Of a stretch of 64,000 nucleotides of DNA, positions 1 through 9,193 are shown piece after piece. Location of the stretch: the NCBI RefSeq assembly GCF_008386505.1, contig NZ_VUNZ01000003.1, positions 434,001 to 498,000 of the forward strand. Reading direction: 5' to 3'. The position numbers and the translations under genes are program-made. The notes below the pieces were generated by a model. The model did not search any database. It was given only the letters and a program-made list of their open reading frames with translations, and was not told where the DNA came from. This DNA comes from Chryseobacterium sediminis (GTDB taxonomy: Bacteria > Bacteroidota > Bacteroidia > Flavobacteriales > Weeksellaceae). Numbering within the stretch: position 1 is the first letter of the stretch; each line of letters opens with the position of its first letter.

Positions 1-123
1 CGGCGGGTTTTGCTGATCCTGTTTTTTGAATTCCTGGATGTCCTGCCAGAACATTGGCTTTTTCTCCTGTGAAAAGGCAATAGCAAAGTACAGCAATAGA
101 AATGCTGATAGAATCTTCTTCAT
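1..123 (-). CDS. SGNH/GDSL-type hydrolase, N-terminal fragment (runs off left edge)
   Basis: The first 41 codons of a minus-strand gene are visible. They encode a signal peptide (Lys-Lys, hydrophobic stretch, cleavage near AFSQ) followed by FWQDIQEFKKQD and NPP. This start resembles secreted Bacteroidota SGNH/GDSL hydrolases, in which a phrase of this type precedes the catalytic GSS block. The catalytic residues lie outside the window, so the family call rests on this short opening only. The ATG at 123 is the only sensible start because the signal peptide begins there. Confidence 0.55.
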   Translation of the reverse strand, partial: MKKILSAFLLLYFAIAFSQEKKPMFWQDIQEFKKQDQQNPP

Positions 124-160
124 TATATTCAGTTTTAAATTAGATATAAAAGTAATAAAA

Positions 161-182
161 AACTCCCGATTTAGCGGGAGTT
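161..182 (-). terminator. Rho-independent terminator after the 190-660 lipoprotein
   Basis: An 8-bp perfect stem (AACTCCCG / CGGGAGTT) with a 6-nt loop lies just past the stop of the minus-strand gene. It is followed on that strand by a T-rich run (TTTTATTACT). Confidence 0.8.
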
Positions 183-189
183 CTATAAT

Positions 190-660
190 TTATCTTTTGT
201 AAGTAACGTAAGGGATATCAGGAATTTTATCTCCATCCATATCAAAAAGTCCGGATTTCTGAGCAAGTCTAAAATCTTTACCGGTCAACATATCAACTCT
301 GTAGGTGATAGGTGATTCTTCCTCACCCTCACCAAACTTAATTCCTATAACTTTTGAATCTGCATCATAAGTATATCTTCCTTCTGTTTTTGGAGATGGA
401 GTACAGTCAGCACCTGTTCCTGTATAGGCTGTATAGCTTACATAATAGTCTGTTCTTAAGAAAAGAGTATTTTTGGTTGCACATCCAGTTAGTGTCTCGG
501 TATAAAGCACTGTTTTATTATCTTTTCCGGAAATTACTTCCCTTTTAACTTCCTTCCAATCTCCCTTCATGATCTCCATATCGTAAGCTTCAAGATTGTC
601 ATCTTTACAAGAAGTAAGTGCCAGGGCAGAAAAGGCAAATAAAAGTAGCTGTTTTTTCAT
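190..660 (-). CDS. Small lipoprotein, lipocalin-like
   Basis: A predicted lipoprotein of 156 aa. The leader ends in the lipobox LALTSC, so the mature chain starts at Cys and should be anchored to a membrane. The mature part (DMEIMKGDWKEVKRE..., later GRYTYDADSKVIGIKF) has the opening W and beta-rich pattern of lipocalin-like Bacteroidota lipoproteins; this is a resemblance, not a proven family. A GTG two codons upstream (664-666) is an alternative start, but the ATG at 660 is preferred because a promoter box overlaps that GTG. The function is unknown. It is a single gene with its own terminator. Confidence 0.75.
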   Translation of the reverse strand: MKKQLLLFAFSALALTSCKDDNLEAYDMEIMKGDWKEVKREVISGKDNKTVLYTETLTGCATKNTLFLRTDYYVSYTAYTGTGADCTPSPKTEGRYTYDADSKVIGIKFGEGEEESPITYRVDMLTGKDFRLAQKSGLFDMDGDKIPDIPYVTYKR

Positions 661-665
661 TTTCA

Positions 666-673
666 CAAATTTA
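666..673 (-). promoter_or_regulatory. Bacteroidota -7 box TAAATTTG
   Basis: A perfect TAnnTTTG box on the minus strand. Its last G lies 6 nt before the ATG at 660, so the transcript would begin at or next to the start codon. No clear -33 TTG was identified. Confidence 0.5.
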
Positions 674-861
674 AGAATATGCTAAAATATAAATAAATTT
701 GAAATATCTGTAATGAAATAATGATTTTTTAAACGAATGTTTGTAAATTGAATAATTTTGAGGGGGAAATCAGTATTTTCAAGCGTATAAAGCTGTTAAA
801 AGAATAAGAAATTAATTAAAAGAGCCTAAACAGAACATACTAATATTATCTAAAATCAAAA

Positions 862-883
862 GAAGCGGGCTAAAACCCGCTTC
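862..883 (-). terminator. Terminator of the alcohol dehydrogenase gene
   Basis: An 8-bp stem (GAAGCGGG / CCCGCTTC) with a 6-nt loop lies about 80 nt past the stop at 960. A T-rich stretch follows on the minus strand. Confidence 0.75.
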
Positions 884-959
884 AATATAAATTAATTGCT
901 ACTCTTGCAGTCAAAATTTAAAAGGTCCGGCATAATTTTAAACCTTAAACCTTGAACTT

Positions 960-2123
960 CTAGTAGCTCATCTCTACAATTTTATAAGCATCTTGCGGAG
1001 TTAATTTTTTATACTCTCCAAGACCTAGCCAGTTTCTGTCTGTAAAGGCTTTTTCAACCTTTTCAGCTGTTCCTTTAAAGTCTTCCGTATATTCAGAAAG
1101 TTTGGTTTTGATATGAAGGCTGTGGAAGAATTCCTCCATTTTTTTGATTCCCAATTCTGCTTTTTCTTCTACACTTCCGTCCTTTATTCCCCATACTCTT
1201 TCTGCATATTGTGCCAGTTTTCCTTTTTTATCATCAAAATTATAACGATAGTGGGATGGGGCAATAATTGCCAGTGTTCTTGCATGATCAATACCGAAAT
1301 AAGCAGTCAGCTCGTGACCCATAGCATGTACTGCCCAGTCTGTAATTACTCCTTTCTGGATCAGTCCGTTCAGAGCCATTGTACAGCACCACATAAAGTT
1401 TCCGGCAGCATCATAGTTGAAATCATCAGCCAATACTTTAGGAGCGGTTTCCTGAAGACTGATCAGAATGCTTTCTGCAATTCTTTCCTGAAGGTCAGCA
1501 GAAGAAGGAGCAGTCATGTATTGTTCCAGCACGTGAGTGTAGGCATCTGTAATTCCGTTCACAATTTGGTTTTTAGGAATTGATCTGATTACTTCCGGAT
1601 CTAAAACTGAAAACTGTGGGAAAAGTCCAGGTCCTCCTGAAGACAATTTTTCATTAGTTTCTCTTCTTGAAATCACATATCCTGAATTCATTTCTGAACC
1701 GGTTGCAGGCAGTGTTAAAATACTTCCGAACGGCATTCCTTCCCCTTTAAAAGTTCTTACTGACTTTCTCAGAATATCCCATGGCTCACCAGCATAATTA
1801 GCTGCAGCAGAGATAAATTTCGTTCCGTCAATCACAGATCCGCCGCCAACAGCAAGAAGGTAAGTGATATTTTTTTCTTTAATAAAGCTTAAAGCATTGA
1901 TTAAGACTTCATATTCAGGATTGGCAGGAACTCCGCCAAATTCATATACTTCATGATCTTTCAAAGCCTCTTTTACCTGATCGTAAACACCATTGTTTTT
2001 GATGCTTCCGCCTCCGTAAATCATTAATATTCTTGCGTCTTTAGGGATTTCTTTGGAAATTTTAGCGATTTCACCTTTCCCGAAAAGTATTTTTGTTGGA
2101 TTCTTAAACTCGAAATTAAGCAT
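960..2123 (-). CDS. yqhD: Iron/zinc-containing alcohol (aldehyde) dehydrogenase, YqhD/BdhA type
   Basis: 387 aa, the same length as E. coli YqhD and collinear with it. These enzymes reduce short aldehydes with NADPH in the cytosol and help to detoxify reactive aldehydes. The nucleotide-binding motif GGGSVIDGTKF is at residues 93-103. The four metal ligands are all present: D193 and H197 (in ITDAYTHVLEQ), H266 and H280 (in AVHAMGHELTAYFGIDH). It is monocistronic, with a TACATTTG -7 box upstream and a hairpin downstream. The substrate cannot be fixed from sequence; butanol dehydrogenase activity is a common label for this family. Confidence 0.93.
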   Translation of the reverse strand: MLNFEFKNPTKILFGKGEIAKISKEIPKDARILMIYGGGSIKNNGVYDQVKEALKDHEVYEFGGVPANPEYEVLINALSFIKEKNITYLLAVGGGSVIDGTKFISAAANYAGEPWDILRKSVRTFKGEGMPFGSILTLPATGSEMNSGYVISRRETNEKLSSGGPGLFPQFSVLDPEVIRSIPKNQIVNGITDAYTHVLEQYMTAPSSADLQERIAESILISLQETAPKVLADDFNYDAAGNFMWCCTMALNGLIQKGVITDWAVHAMGHELTAYFGIDHARTLAIIAPSHYRYNFDDKKGKLAQYAERVWGIKDGSVEEKAELGIKKMEEFFHSLHIKTKLSEYTEDFKGTAEKVEKAFTDRNWLGLGEYKKLTPQDAYKIVEMSY

Positions 2124-2142
2124 TATTCTAAATTTTGTAGAT

Positions 2143-2150
2143 CAAATGTA
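2143..2150 (-). promoter_or_regulatory. Bacteroidota -7 box TACATTTG for the alcohol dehydrogenase
   Basis: A perfect TAnnTTTG on the minus strand, 20 nt upstream of the ATG at 2123. It predicts a short leader of about 14 nt. Confidence 0.55.
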
Positions 2151-2305
2151 GTGAAAGCGGAAGGAAATTTAAGTTAAAGAAGTTTTAAAATTACTATGAA
2201 TCAATTTTAATAAAACAATTAAAATTTTGCTAATGATCAAATATACTGATTGTCGTTTAATACATATCATTCTTAATAACCTTAACTCTAATAAAGCATC
2301 TAGTT

Positions 2306-2480
2306 TGTCTTTCCGCAGGAATCTCTACGGTAAAAAGTTAAATTCCTAAGGAATGACAATGAGTGTTTGATAAAATAATAAAATAGAACGGCATATTGTC
2401 ATTCAGAGCGAAACGAAGTGTAGCGTGGAATTTATACTTGTATTAATAAAAATCATTTTTGAGATTCCTAAGGATGACAA
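2306..2480. repeat. Intergenic imperfect palindromes (TGTCATTCC-type)
   Basis: Two adjacent imperfect inverted repeats lie in the 384-bp gap between genes. The first opens with TGTCTTTCCGCAGGAAT and closes with ATTCCTAAGGAATGACA (2306-2358). The second opens TGTCATTCAGAGCGAAACG and closes GATTCCTAAGGATGACA (2397-2480). They look like short dispersed intergenic elements. The rest of the gap (2151-2507) shows no gene. Confidence 0.6.
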
Positions 2481-2507
2481 ACTTTGTGTAAAATTCTAAA
2501 GTATACT

Positions 2508-3107
2508 TTATAAACCGGATTCATTTTTATAATATACACCGTTGCTTTTGCTTTCTAATTTTCCGGTTTTTCTATTAATTTTTACCACGAATGATTCTTT
2601 CGTGTTCGGATTTCCTTTTACTTTGGAAAGGTACATAGAAATATGTTTATCTTCGATTTTATAGGAGCTGCTCAGTTTGTTGGTAGTGTCAACAGTATAG
2701 CCATATGTGTTCGCAATTAAAATGGCTTCCGGAAGATTGTCTACCGTTCCGATAAAATCTCTTAACTGTTGTTCATTGGAAAAATAAACAGATCTTTCAT
2801 TTTTGCACGCAAGGATGTATGAAAAGCAGTTGTTGCCGAAGCATTTCTGGAAAAATCCCTTTTCGGGAACAGGCTCATTGATGGTCATAAAATCGGGAGC
2901 CTGGCTTTCATAGATTACTGATTTTTCATAATCAGTGTCATTGCTGAGTACGCGCCAGTAAGCATAACCTTTATCAGGAACAATGAAAGGGTAGAGGTAA
3001 TCTACTGTATCAAGAATATCAGGAATTTTTTTATAATCATCAGAAACCTTGATCTGGCCAAAAAGCAGATGGGAAAAGATCAGGGGAAAAGCGATGATGA
3101 TTTTCAT
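2508..3107 (-). CDS. Hypothetical secreted protein
   Basis: A predicted 199-aa exported protein with the signal peptide MKIIIAFPLIFSHLLFGQ. I chose the ATG at 3107 rather than the longer reading from 3176 because only this start gives a signal peptide, and because the longer form would overlap the upstream gene. The mature chain has no domain I recognise. A CFGNNCFSYILACKN stretch has three cysteines. The gene lies 34 nt after the lipoprotein gene at 3142-3546, so the two are probably cotranscribed and may share an envelope role. Confidence 0.7.
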   Translation of the reverse strand: MKIIIAFPLIFSHLLFGQIKVSDDYKKIPDILDTVDYLYPFIVPDKGYAYWRVLSNDTDYEKSVIYESQAPDFMTINEPVPEKGFFQKCFGNNCFSYILACKNERSVYFSNEQQLRDFIGTVDNLPEAILIANTYGYTVDTTNKLSSSYKIEDKHISMYLSKVKGNPNTKESFVVKINRKTGKLESKSNGVYYKNESGL

Positions 3108-3141
3108 AGAGAACGTTTTTTCAGTGCAAATGTAAAGAGAA

Positions 3142-3546
3142 TTATTCCAATACAATTTTATAATACCCTTTTTCATCAGTTACCTCAATATCGATACCTG
3201 TAAAAGTCAGTTTATTGATTTGATAACCATCACAAGCTCCTTTAAATTCTGATGACTGAATTGATAAATCAAGGTTTTTAATATTAGAATAAAATTTATA
3301 ATTTTTTGTTCCATTGTAAGCACCTACATTTTCTACAATAACTTTGTTGTCAGATGTTTTGGTTAATTGTACACTAACATTGTTTTCATCCAGAATTGAA
3401 TAGGTAGTTAATGTCCCATTGGCAATAAGATTTTCATTATTGGAATTTACGAACTCAAAAACAATAGGCAGTGGTGCATTATAACAATCTTTTTCACAGG
3501 AGATAAGCAGAAATGTTATGAGTAAGAATGTAAATATTTTTTTCAT
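3142..3546 (-). CDS. Hypothetical small lipoprotein
   Basis: 134 aa with the lipobox FLLISC at residues 12-17, so probably an envelope lipoprotein. The mature region is beta-rich with no recognised family; two further cysteines (DCYNAP and GACDGY) could form a disulfide. It is the first gene of a likely two-gene unit with 2508-3107. It is transcribed divergently from PEP carboxylase, whose promoter lies about 100 nt away. Confidence 0.7.
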   Translation of the reverse strand: MKKIFTFLLITFLLISCEKDCYNAPLPIVFEFVNSNNENLIANGTLTTYSILDENNVSVQLTKTSDNKVIVENVGAYNGTKNYKFYSNIKNLDLSIQSSEFKGACDGYQINKLTFTGIDIEVTDEKGYYKIVLE

Positions 3547-3643
3547 AGATTATGGATAGTGTGAAAAGTAAAATTACTATTATTTTTTTGCATTTTGGTC
3601 TTAATTTTTGTCATTTGTCAATCCAATTCATTCCAAAATCACT

Positions 3644-3651
3644 TACATTTG
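3644..3651 (+). promoter_or_regulatory. Bacteroidota -7 box TACATTTG for ppc
   Basis: A perfect TAnnTTTG whose last G lies 6 nt before the A of the ppc ATG at 3657. It predicts a leaderless or nearly leaderless transcript and supports that start over the upstream in-frame ATG at 3552. Confidence 0.55.
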
Positions 3652-3656
3652 TTACT

Positions 3657-6191
3657 ATGATACACGACCAACGCGCAGAAAAATTCAGGCAGATTGTGGA
3701 AAATAAGTTCCAGATCTACAATTCATTATTTATGAGCCTGCCTTATGATAAAATGACGAATATTGGGATGTTGCTTCCGTTTCTTTATGAGGAAAGCAGA
3801 ACCGGCTATGAAGCAGAAAAAACTCCCGAAAACATCGTCGAAGAATTTTTTAAAAACCATACCGATCTTCAAACCGAGGAGCAGAAACTCGAACTGCTTT
3901 TCAAGATCATTCAGTATATAGAAAGACAGGTAGTTTTGTTTGACAGTATTGAAGATGCGGCATTCCCCAATCTTCATTCTGAAAGTGACAACGGTACCGT
4001 AACCAATCTCTTTGAACGCTCTTTTCAGGATCATAAAATTGAAAAAGTGCGCGAAAAATTAAAAGATTTTAGTGTAAAGGTCGTGTTTACGGCACACCCT
4101 ACTCAGTTTTATCCAAGTTCAGTGCAAAGGATCATTCAGGATTTACGAGGGGCTATTACCAGTGATTCGGTTACTCAGATTGATATGTTACTGCAGCAAT
4201 TGGGGAAGACTCCTTTTGTCAACAAAGAAAAACCTACTCCTATAGATGAAGCTTTGAGTATCATTTCATACCTGAGATATGTGTATTATGATACCATTGG
4301 AGAATTGTTTACGAAGATCAAAAAGACTTTCGGAAACGGGCATTTTCACCTTCATGAAGATATCATCCAGCTTGGGTTCTGGCCCGGAGGAGACAGGGAC
4401 GGAAATCCGTTTGTAACAGCAGATGTAACGAAAAGGGTAGCAGAAGAACTTCGGTCGGCAATTCTGAAGTCCTATTACAGTCATTTGAAATTCATCAGAA
4501 GAAGATTGAGTTTCAGAGGGGTTTCTGAAGTTTTAACCCAATTAAGCGAAGAGTTGTATGCTGCCATTTTTGATGGAAAAAACATCACAGCTGAAGATAT
4601 TTTAAAGAAAGCGGCAGAAGCGGAAAAAATATTAGTTAACGAACATAATTCTCTGTTTTTAGATCTTTTGGTCAACTTCAGAGATCGTGTAATGATCTTC
4701 GGAACTCACTTTGCGACGTTGGATATCCGCCAGGACAGCAGGATTCATCAGAAAGTGATTGATGAGGTGTATGCAAAAGTATCCGGAAATGAAGATGCTG
4801 ATTACGAACAGAAATTCAATACACTGATTCAGGCTTCAGAAACAGTAAACGCAGAAGATTTTGAAGATATTGTGAAAGATACATTGTTAACAGTTTCACA
4901 GGTTGCAGACATCCAGAATCTGAACGGATTAAGAGGAATGAACCGTTATATTATTTCCAATTCCGATGCGGTGAAAGACGTAATGAATGTCTATGCTTTC
5001 TTCAAGATTTGCGGATATAAAGATGAAGACATCAATATGGATATTGTCCCGCTTTTTGAAACGATGGAAGGTCTTGCCAACGCTGAAAATGTGATGAATG
5101 AGCTGTATCATAATCCTGTTTACAAAAAGCATCTGGAAAAAAGAGGAAACCAGCAGACCATTATGCTCGGATTTTCTGATGGAACCAAAGATGGTGGGTA
5201 TTTAAAAGCCAATTGGGAAATTTATAAAGCAAAAGAAGTCTTAACTAAACTTTCCGAGCAGAATAATATCAAAGTTGTATTCTTCGATGGCAGAGGAGGA
5301 CCGCCAGCCAGAGGAGGAGGAAAAACCCACGATTTTTATGCTTCTCAGGGAAAAACTATTGCCAATAATAAGATTGAACTTACGATTCAGGGCCAGACCA
5401 TAACAAGCATTTTTGGGAATAAAGAGCAGGCAAAATATAATTTTGAACAACTTCTTACCGCAGGTGTGGAAAATGATGTATTTAAAAATGCAAAAAAAGA
5501 GCTTACAGAAAAAGAAAGAGCTTTGATCATCGAATTGGCGGATATCAGCTATGGAAAATACTCAGATTTAAAGGCTCATCCTATGTTTGTTCCATACCTT
5601 CAGGAAATGAGTACGCTTGAATATTACGGGAAAACAAATATCGGAAGCCGTCCTTCAAAAAGAGGAAACGGAAGTGAACTGAAATTTGAGGATCTGAGAG
5701 CTATTCCATTTGTGGGTTCATGGTCACAGCTGAAGCAGAATGTTCCGGGGTTCTTTGGTTTTGGATATGCCATGCAAAAGATGAAGGAACAAGGAAGATT
5801 TGAAGAGGTCAGAGAACTTTACAAAGGTTCGGATTTCTTTAAAACTTTAGTGTTGAACTCGATGATGAGTATGAACAAATCCTATTTTCCTCTGACTTAT
5901 TATATTAAAAGCAATCCGAAGTTCGGTGCATTCTGGAATGTTCTCTTTGATGAATACGAGCTTTCAAGAGAAATTATGTTGGAACTGACTGGCTTCAAAA
6001 TGCTTCAGGAAGAAGATCCTTTGTCCAGAAAATCCGTGAAGATCCGTGAAAAGATTGTACTACCATTATTGAGTATTCAACAATATGCTTTGATGAAAAT
6101 ACAGAAAGGAGAGGGCAATAAAGAAGCTTATGAAAAACTGGTGACAAGATCACTGTTCGGAAATATTAACGCAAGCAGAAACTCTGCTTAA
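3657..6191 (+). CDS. ppc: Phosphoenolpyruvate carboxylase
   Basis: A cytosolic anaplerotic enzyme that carboxylates PEP to oxaloacetate. From this start it is 844 aa, slightly shorter than the E. coli enzyme. The catalytic motifs are in order: VVFTAHPTQ with the essential His at 147, the GGDRDGNP block, and the FFDGRGGPPARGGG loop with its conserved arginines. I use the ATG at 3657 (MIHDQRAEKF). The 35 extra residues from 3552 are hydrophobic, unlike the family, and contain the promoter box. A strong terminator follows. Confidence 0.95.
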   Translation: MIHDQRAEKFRQIVENKFQIYNSLFMSLPYDKMTNIGMLLPFLYEESRTGYEAEKTPENIVEEFFKNHTDLQTEEQKLELLFKIIQYIERQVVLFDSIEDAAFPNLHSESDNGTVTNLFERSFQDHKIEKVREKLKDFSVKVVFTAHPTQFYPSSVQRIIQDLRGAITSDSVTQIDMLLQQLGKTPFVNKEKPTPIDEALSIISYLRYVYYDTIGELFTKIKKTFGNGHFHLHEDIIQLGFWPGGDRDGNPFVTADVTKRVAEELRSAILKSYYSHLKFIRRRLSFRGVSEVLTQLSEELYAAIFDGKNITAEDILKKAAEAEKILVNEHNSLFLDLLVNFRDRVMIFGTHFATLDIRQDSRIHQKVIDEVYAKVSGNEDADYEQKFNTLIQASETVNAEDFEDIVKDTLLTVSQVADIQNLNGLRGMNRYIISNSDAVKDVMNVYAFFKICGYKDEDINMDIVPLFETMEGLANAENVMNELYHNPVYKKHLEKRGNQQTIMLGFSDGTKDGGYLKANWEIYKAKEVLTKLSEQNNIKVVFFDGRGGPPARGGGKTHDFYASQGKTIANNKIELTIQGQTITSIFGNKEQAKYNFEQLLTAGVENDVFKNAKKELTEKERALIIELADISYGKYSDLKAHPMFVPYLQEMSTLEYYGKTNIGSRPSKRGNGSELKFEDLRAIPFVGSWSQLKQNVPGFFGFGYAMQKMKEQGRFEEVRELYKGSDFFKTLVLNSMMSMNKSYFPLTYYIKSNPKFGAFWNVLFDEYELSREIMLELTGFKMLQEEDPLSRKSVKIREKIVLPLLSIQQYALMKIQKGEGNKEAYEKLVTRSLFGNINASRNSA

Positions 6192-6226
6192 ATTATTTTA
6201 AACAAACGTTTTTTATATATCAATAG

Positions 6227-6254
6227 GAATGGGCTTTAGCCCATTCTTTTTTTT
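6227..6254 (+). terminator. Terminator of ppc
   Basis: The hairpin GAATGGGC / GCCCATTC is followed at once by a run of eight T residues. The remaining 6255-6375 holds no visible gene. Confidence 0.85.
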
Positions 6255-6375
6255 ATTAACCAATCCATCGGCTTTAGCTAAAGTATAGTGTATACAGCTT
6301 AGAAGAATATCCCTCGCAGATTCAACAAATATCAAAATCTGTTCAATCTGTTTAATCCGCGAGAGACAAAGGTTT

Positions 6376-7977
6376 TTATTCCTTTAAGAATTTCTCATAG
6401 TAAACTTTATCCATCATCTGAACTTTCAGATAATAAGTCCCTTTTGCAAAATCCTCCACTTTTATAGATTTCTGATGGTTGCTTTTTCGGATCAGTCTTC
6501 CCAGATTATCGTAAATTTCCAGAGACTGAACTTCCTGTTCTGAAGCAATGTTAAGAATGTTTTTAGCAGGATTTGGGAATATAGAAAATTTTTCTTTTTT
6601 TACTATTTCAGAAGTATTCAGAACGAGGTTGTATAAGCTTCCAAAATTAAGAATACCAAATCCTGTCTGATCTGAATGGGCAGGATAAAGCGAAGCTGTT
6701 TGTCTTAGCTTTGTTCTCATCTGCTCCCTGTTCATCGTTGGAAATGCCTGGATAAGACATGCCACACCTCCTGCAGCAATAGGCGTAGCAATAGACGTTC
6801 CGTTTACAATCGTAGTCGCATTGTCATATACTGTGGTGGTAGCGGTTCCCTGAGTACTTCCGTCAGGTTTTACCACTCCAAGAGAATTAGGTCCGAAAGA
6901 AGAAAACCCTGATGCATTTCCGGCCGAATCTACAGACCCGATGGAGAATACGTTAGCATTGTCAGATGGTGTCATCAGGTAATGCCATGGCTGCAATCCC
7001 GAATTTCCCGCAGCAGCAAGTACAAAAATTCCTTTTTCAGCAGCAATACCTGCTCCCCGGGCAATGAAAGAAGTGCTTCCGTTCATATTGGCATAAGTAT
7101 AATTATAACGGCTCTCATCAAAAACATTGTATCCCAACGATGAGGTGATGATTTCTACCCCTTTTCTGTCTGCTTCCTCGGCAGCTTCAATCCAGTATAG
7201 CTCTTCTTCAGGAACTTCTACATTGGCATTTTCACTTCGGTAGAGATAAAAATCAGCATCAGGAGCAGCACCCACAAATATATTTTCCAGATACCCGCCA
7301 ATAGCTCCTAAAACAACAGAACCATGAGGACTGAGTGCTGTATTGTAAATATCTCCGGTTTTGGTAACAAAATCATAGGACGCTTTTATATGATTACCGT
7401 TCCATAATCTTGAAAAAGCAGTTCCTGTATTTACTGTTGGAAATCCGGCATCAATGACTGCTATAGAAATCCCTGTTCCCGTATAACCTGCCAGGTGAAG
7501 GGGGCGTATATTGACCTGATCAATCTGGCCGGCACCGGAACCATAATTGAAGTTGGTAAGTATTTTATTGAGACTTATATCATCTTTCCATTTTACAGGT
7601 ACTGTTTTTACGGTGGTTGAACTGTTTCTGGCAAAACTTTCCACAGATAAAACAAAAGATTGAGCCTGCAGCAACGTTTTTTGGGCTGGAGTAGCATTAA
7701 CTGCCGCTCCGTTAAGCCATTTTGAATAATCTGTAACGGTAAATCCCAAATTTTGAAGATTCTGAAGGTAAGACTGTTCAATAGGAGCATCCTGATCATT
7801 GAGAGGAATTCCCAGCGTTGTACGTCTGTTGAGCGATTTCTGACTGAGTTCACAAAGCGGATTTGCATAAAATGCAGCTTTATTGGGCTTATCAGTAAAG
7901 AAAACAAAAACAAGTTCTGTTTGGGCAGATACATTAAGATAACCCGTTAGGAGACAAAAGAGTAAAAGTTTTTTCAT
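6376..7977 (-). CDS. T9SS-exported subtilisin-like (S8) serine protease
   Basis: 533 aa. A signal peptide (residues 1-19, ending VSAQ) is followed by an N-terminal region of about 140 residues and then an S8 catalytic domain. The catalytic triad is D176 (AVIDAGFP), H218 (SPHGSVVLG) and S395 (NGTSIATP), with oxyanion N325 (AAGNSG). The C-terminal 75 residues begin FSIFPNPAKNIL and end in KGTYYLKVQ..., the pattern of a type A T9SS sorting domain. The protein should therefore be secreted or cell-surface bound. It is a single gene, divergent from the DegT aminotransferase gene. Confidence 0.93.
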   Translation of the reverse strand: MKKLLLFCLLTGYLNVSAQTELVFVFFTDKPNKAAFYANPLCELSQKSLNRRTTLGIPLNDQDAPIEQSYLQNLQNLGFTVTDYSKWLNGAAVNATPAQKTLLQAQSFVLSVESFARNSSTTVKTVPVKWKDDISLNKILTNFNYGSGAGQIDQVNIRPLHLAGYTGTGISIAVIDAGFPTVNTGTAFSRLWNGNHIKASYDFVTKTGDIYNTALSPHGSVVLGAIGGYLENIFVGAAPDADFYLYRSENANVEVPEEELYWIEAAEEADRKGVEIITSSLGYNVFDESRYNYTYANMNGSTSFIARGAGIAAEKGIFVLAAAGNSGLQPWHYLMTPSDNANVFSIGSVDSAGNASGFSSFGPNSLGVVKPDGSTQGTATTTVYDNATTIVNGTSIATPIAAGGVACLIQAFPTMNREQMRTKLRQTASLYPAHSDQTGFGILNFGSLYNLVLNTSEIVKKEKFSIFPNPAKNILNIASEQEVQSLEIYDNLGRLIRKSNHQKSIKVEDFAKGTYYLKVQMMDKVYYEKFLKE

Positions 7978-8065
7978 AAGATTATTTTGTATAAAGATAA
8001 AAACAAAATCAATAAAATTTTTGATAGGATATTAAATTCCTTATTTTTACAGAAATATTTATTAT

Positions 8066-9190
8066 ATGAAAAAAATTCAGATGGTTGACTTGCAAAGTCA
8101 GTATTACAAAATAAAGAATGATGTAGACAATGCAGTTTTGAATGTAATGGACTCTGCAGCGTTTATTAACGGACCTGAAGTAAAGTCTTTCCAGAATGAA
8201 TTGGAGTCTTATTTAGAAGTAAAACATGTCATTCCGTGTGCCAATGGTACAGATGCATTGCAGATTGCCCTAATGGCCCTGGATCTTAAAGAAGGAGACG
8301 AGATCATCACCGCTGATTTTACTTTTGCTGCAACGGTAGAAGTAATTCACCTGCTTAAGCTAAAATCTGTATTGGTAGACGTAGATTATGATACATTCAC
8401 AATTTCTACGGAACAGATTAAAAAAGCCATTACACCAAGAACAAAAGCAATTATTCCGGTACATATTTTCGGACAGTGTGCCAATATGGAAGAAATTTTG
8501 AAAATTGCTGAAGAGCATAATCTATATGTTATTGAAGACAACGCTCAGGCAATTGGTTCAGAATATACATTCTCTGACGGAACTGTAAAGCAGGCAGGAA
8601 CAATGTCTACAGTAGGAACTACCTCTTTCTTCCCTTCAAAAAACCTTGGATGCTATGGAGATGGCGGAGCTATTTTTACCAACAATGATGAATTAGCGCA
8701 CCGTTTAAGAGGAATTGTAAACCACGGAATGTACGAAAGATATTATCATGATGAGGTAGGGGTAAACTCCCGTCTGGACAGTATTCAGGCTGCGGTTTTA
8801 AGAAAAAAACTTCCTCACCTTGATTCTTACAACGAAGCAAGAAAAAGAGCGGCAGATTTTTATGATGAAGCATTTGAAGCAAACCCAAATATTCTTACTC
8901 CAAAAAGAGCTGAAAATTCTACTCATGTATTCCACCAGTATACTTTAAGAATCCTGAACGGAAAACGTAACGAGCTTCAGAAGTTTTTAACGGAAAAAGA
9001 AATCCCTGCCATGATCTATTATCCGGTAGCACTGAGAAAACAGAAAGCCTACTTCCAGGAAAGCAATGATGCAGACTTTGTGAATACAGATAAGCTGTTG
9101 GATCAGGTAATTTCTTTACCAATGCATACAGAATTAGACGAAGAACAACTGAAGTATATCACGGATGCGGTTCTTGAGTTTATGAAATAA
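8066..9190 (+). CDS. DegT/DnrJ/EryC1/StrS-family sugar aminotransferase
   Basis: 374 aa, the usual length of this PLP-dependent family, which transfers an amino group to keto-sugar nucleotides for surface polysaccharides. The PLP-binding Lys is K192 in SFFPSKNLGCYGDGG. Other family blocks are PCANGTDALQIAL (57-69), VIEDNAQAIGS (155-165) and GVNSRLDSIQAA. Next comes a small membrane protein and galE, which supports a role in sugar-nucleotide or glycan synthesis. The exact substrate cannot be read from the sequence. Confidence 0.9.
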   Translation: MKKIQMVDLQSQYYKIKNDVDNAVLNVMDSAAFINGPEVKSFQNELESYLEVKHVIPCANGTDALQIALMALDLKEGDEIITADFTFAATVEVIHLLKLKSVLVDVDYDTFTISTEQIKKAITPRTKAIIPVHIFGQCANMEEILKIAEEHNLYVIEDNAQAIGSEYTFSDGTVKQAGTMSTVGTTSFFPSKNLGCYGDGGAIFTNNDELAHRLRGIVNHGMYERYYHDEVGVNSRLDSIQAAVLRKKLPHLDSYNEARKRAADFYDEAFEANPNILTPKRAENSTHVFHQYTLRILNGKRNELQKFLTEKEIPAMIYYPVALRKQKAYFQESNDADFVNTDKLLDQVISLPMHTELDEEQLKYITDAVLEFMK

Positions 9191-9193
9191 TTT

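Noticed and set aside
3552..3656. N-terminal extension of PEP carboxylase
   Set aside because: The extra 35 residues are hydrophobic and not family-like, and they contain the -7 promoter box, so the ATG at 3657 is the start.
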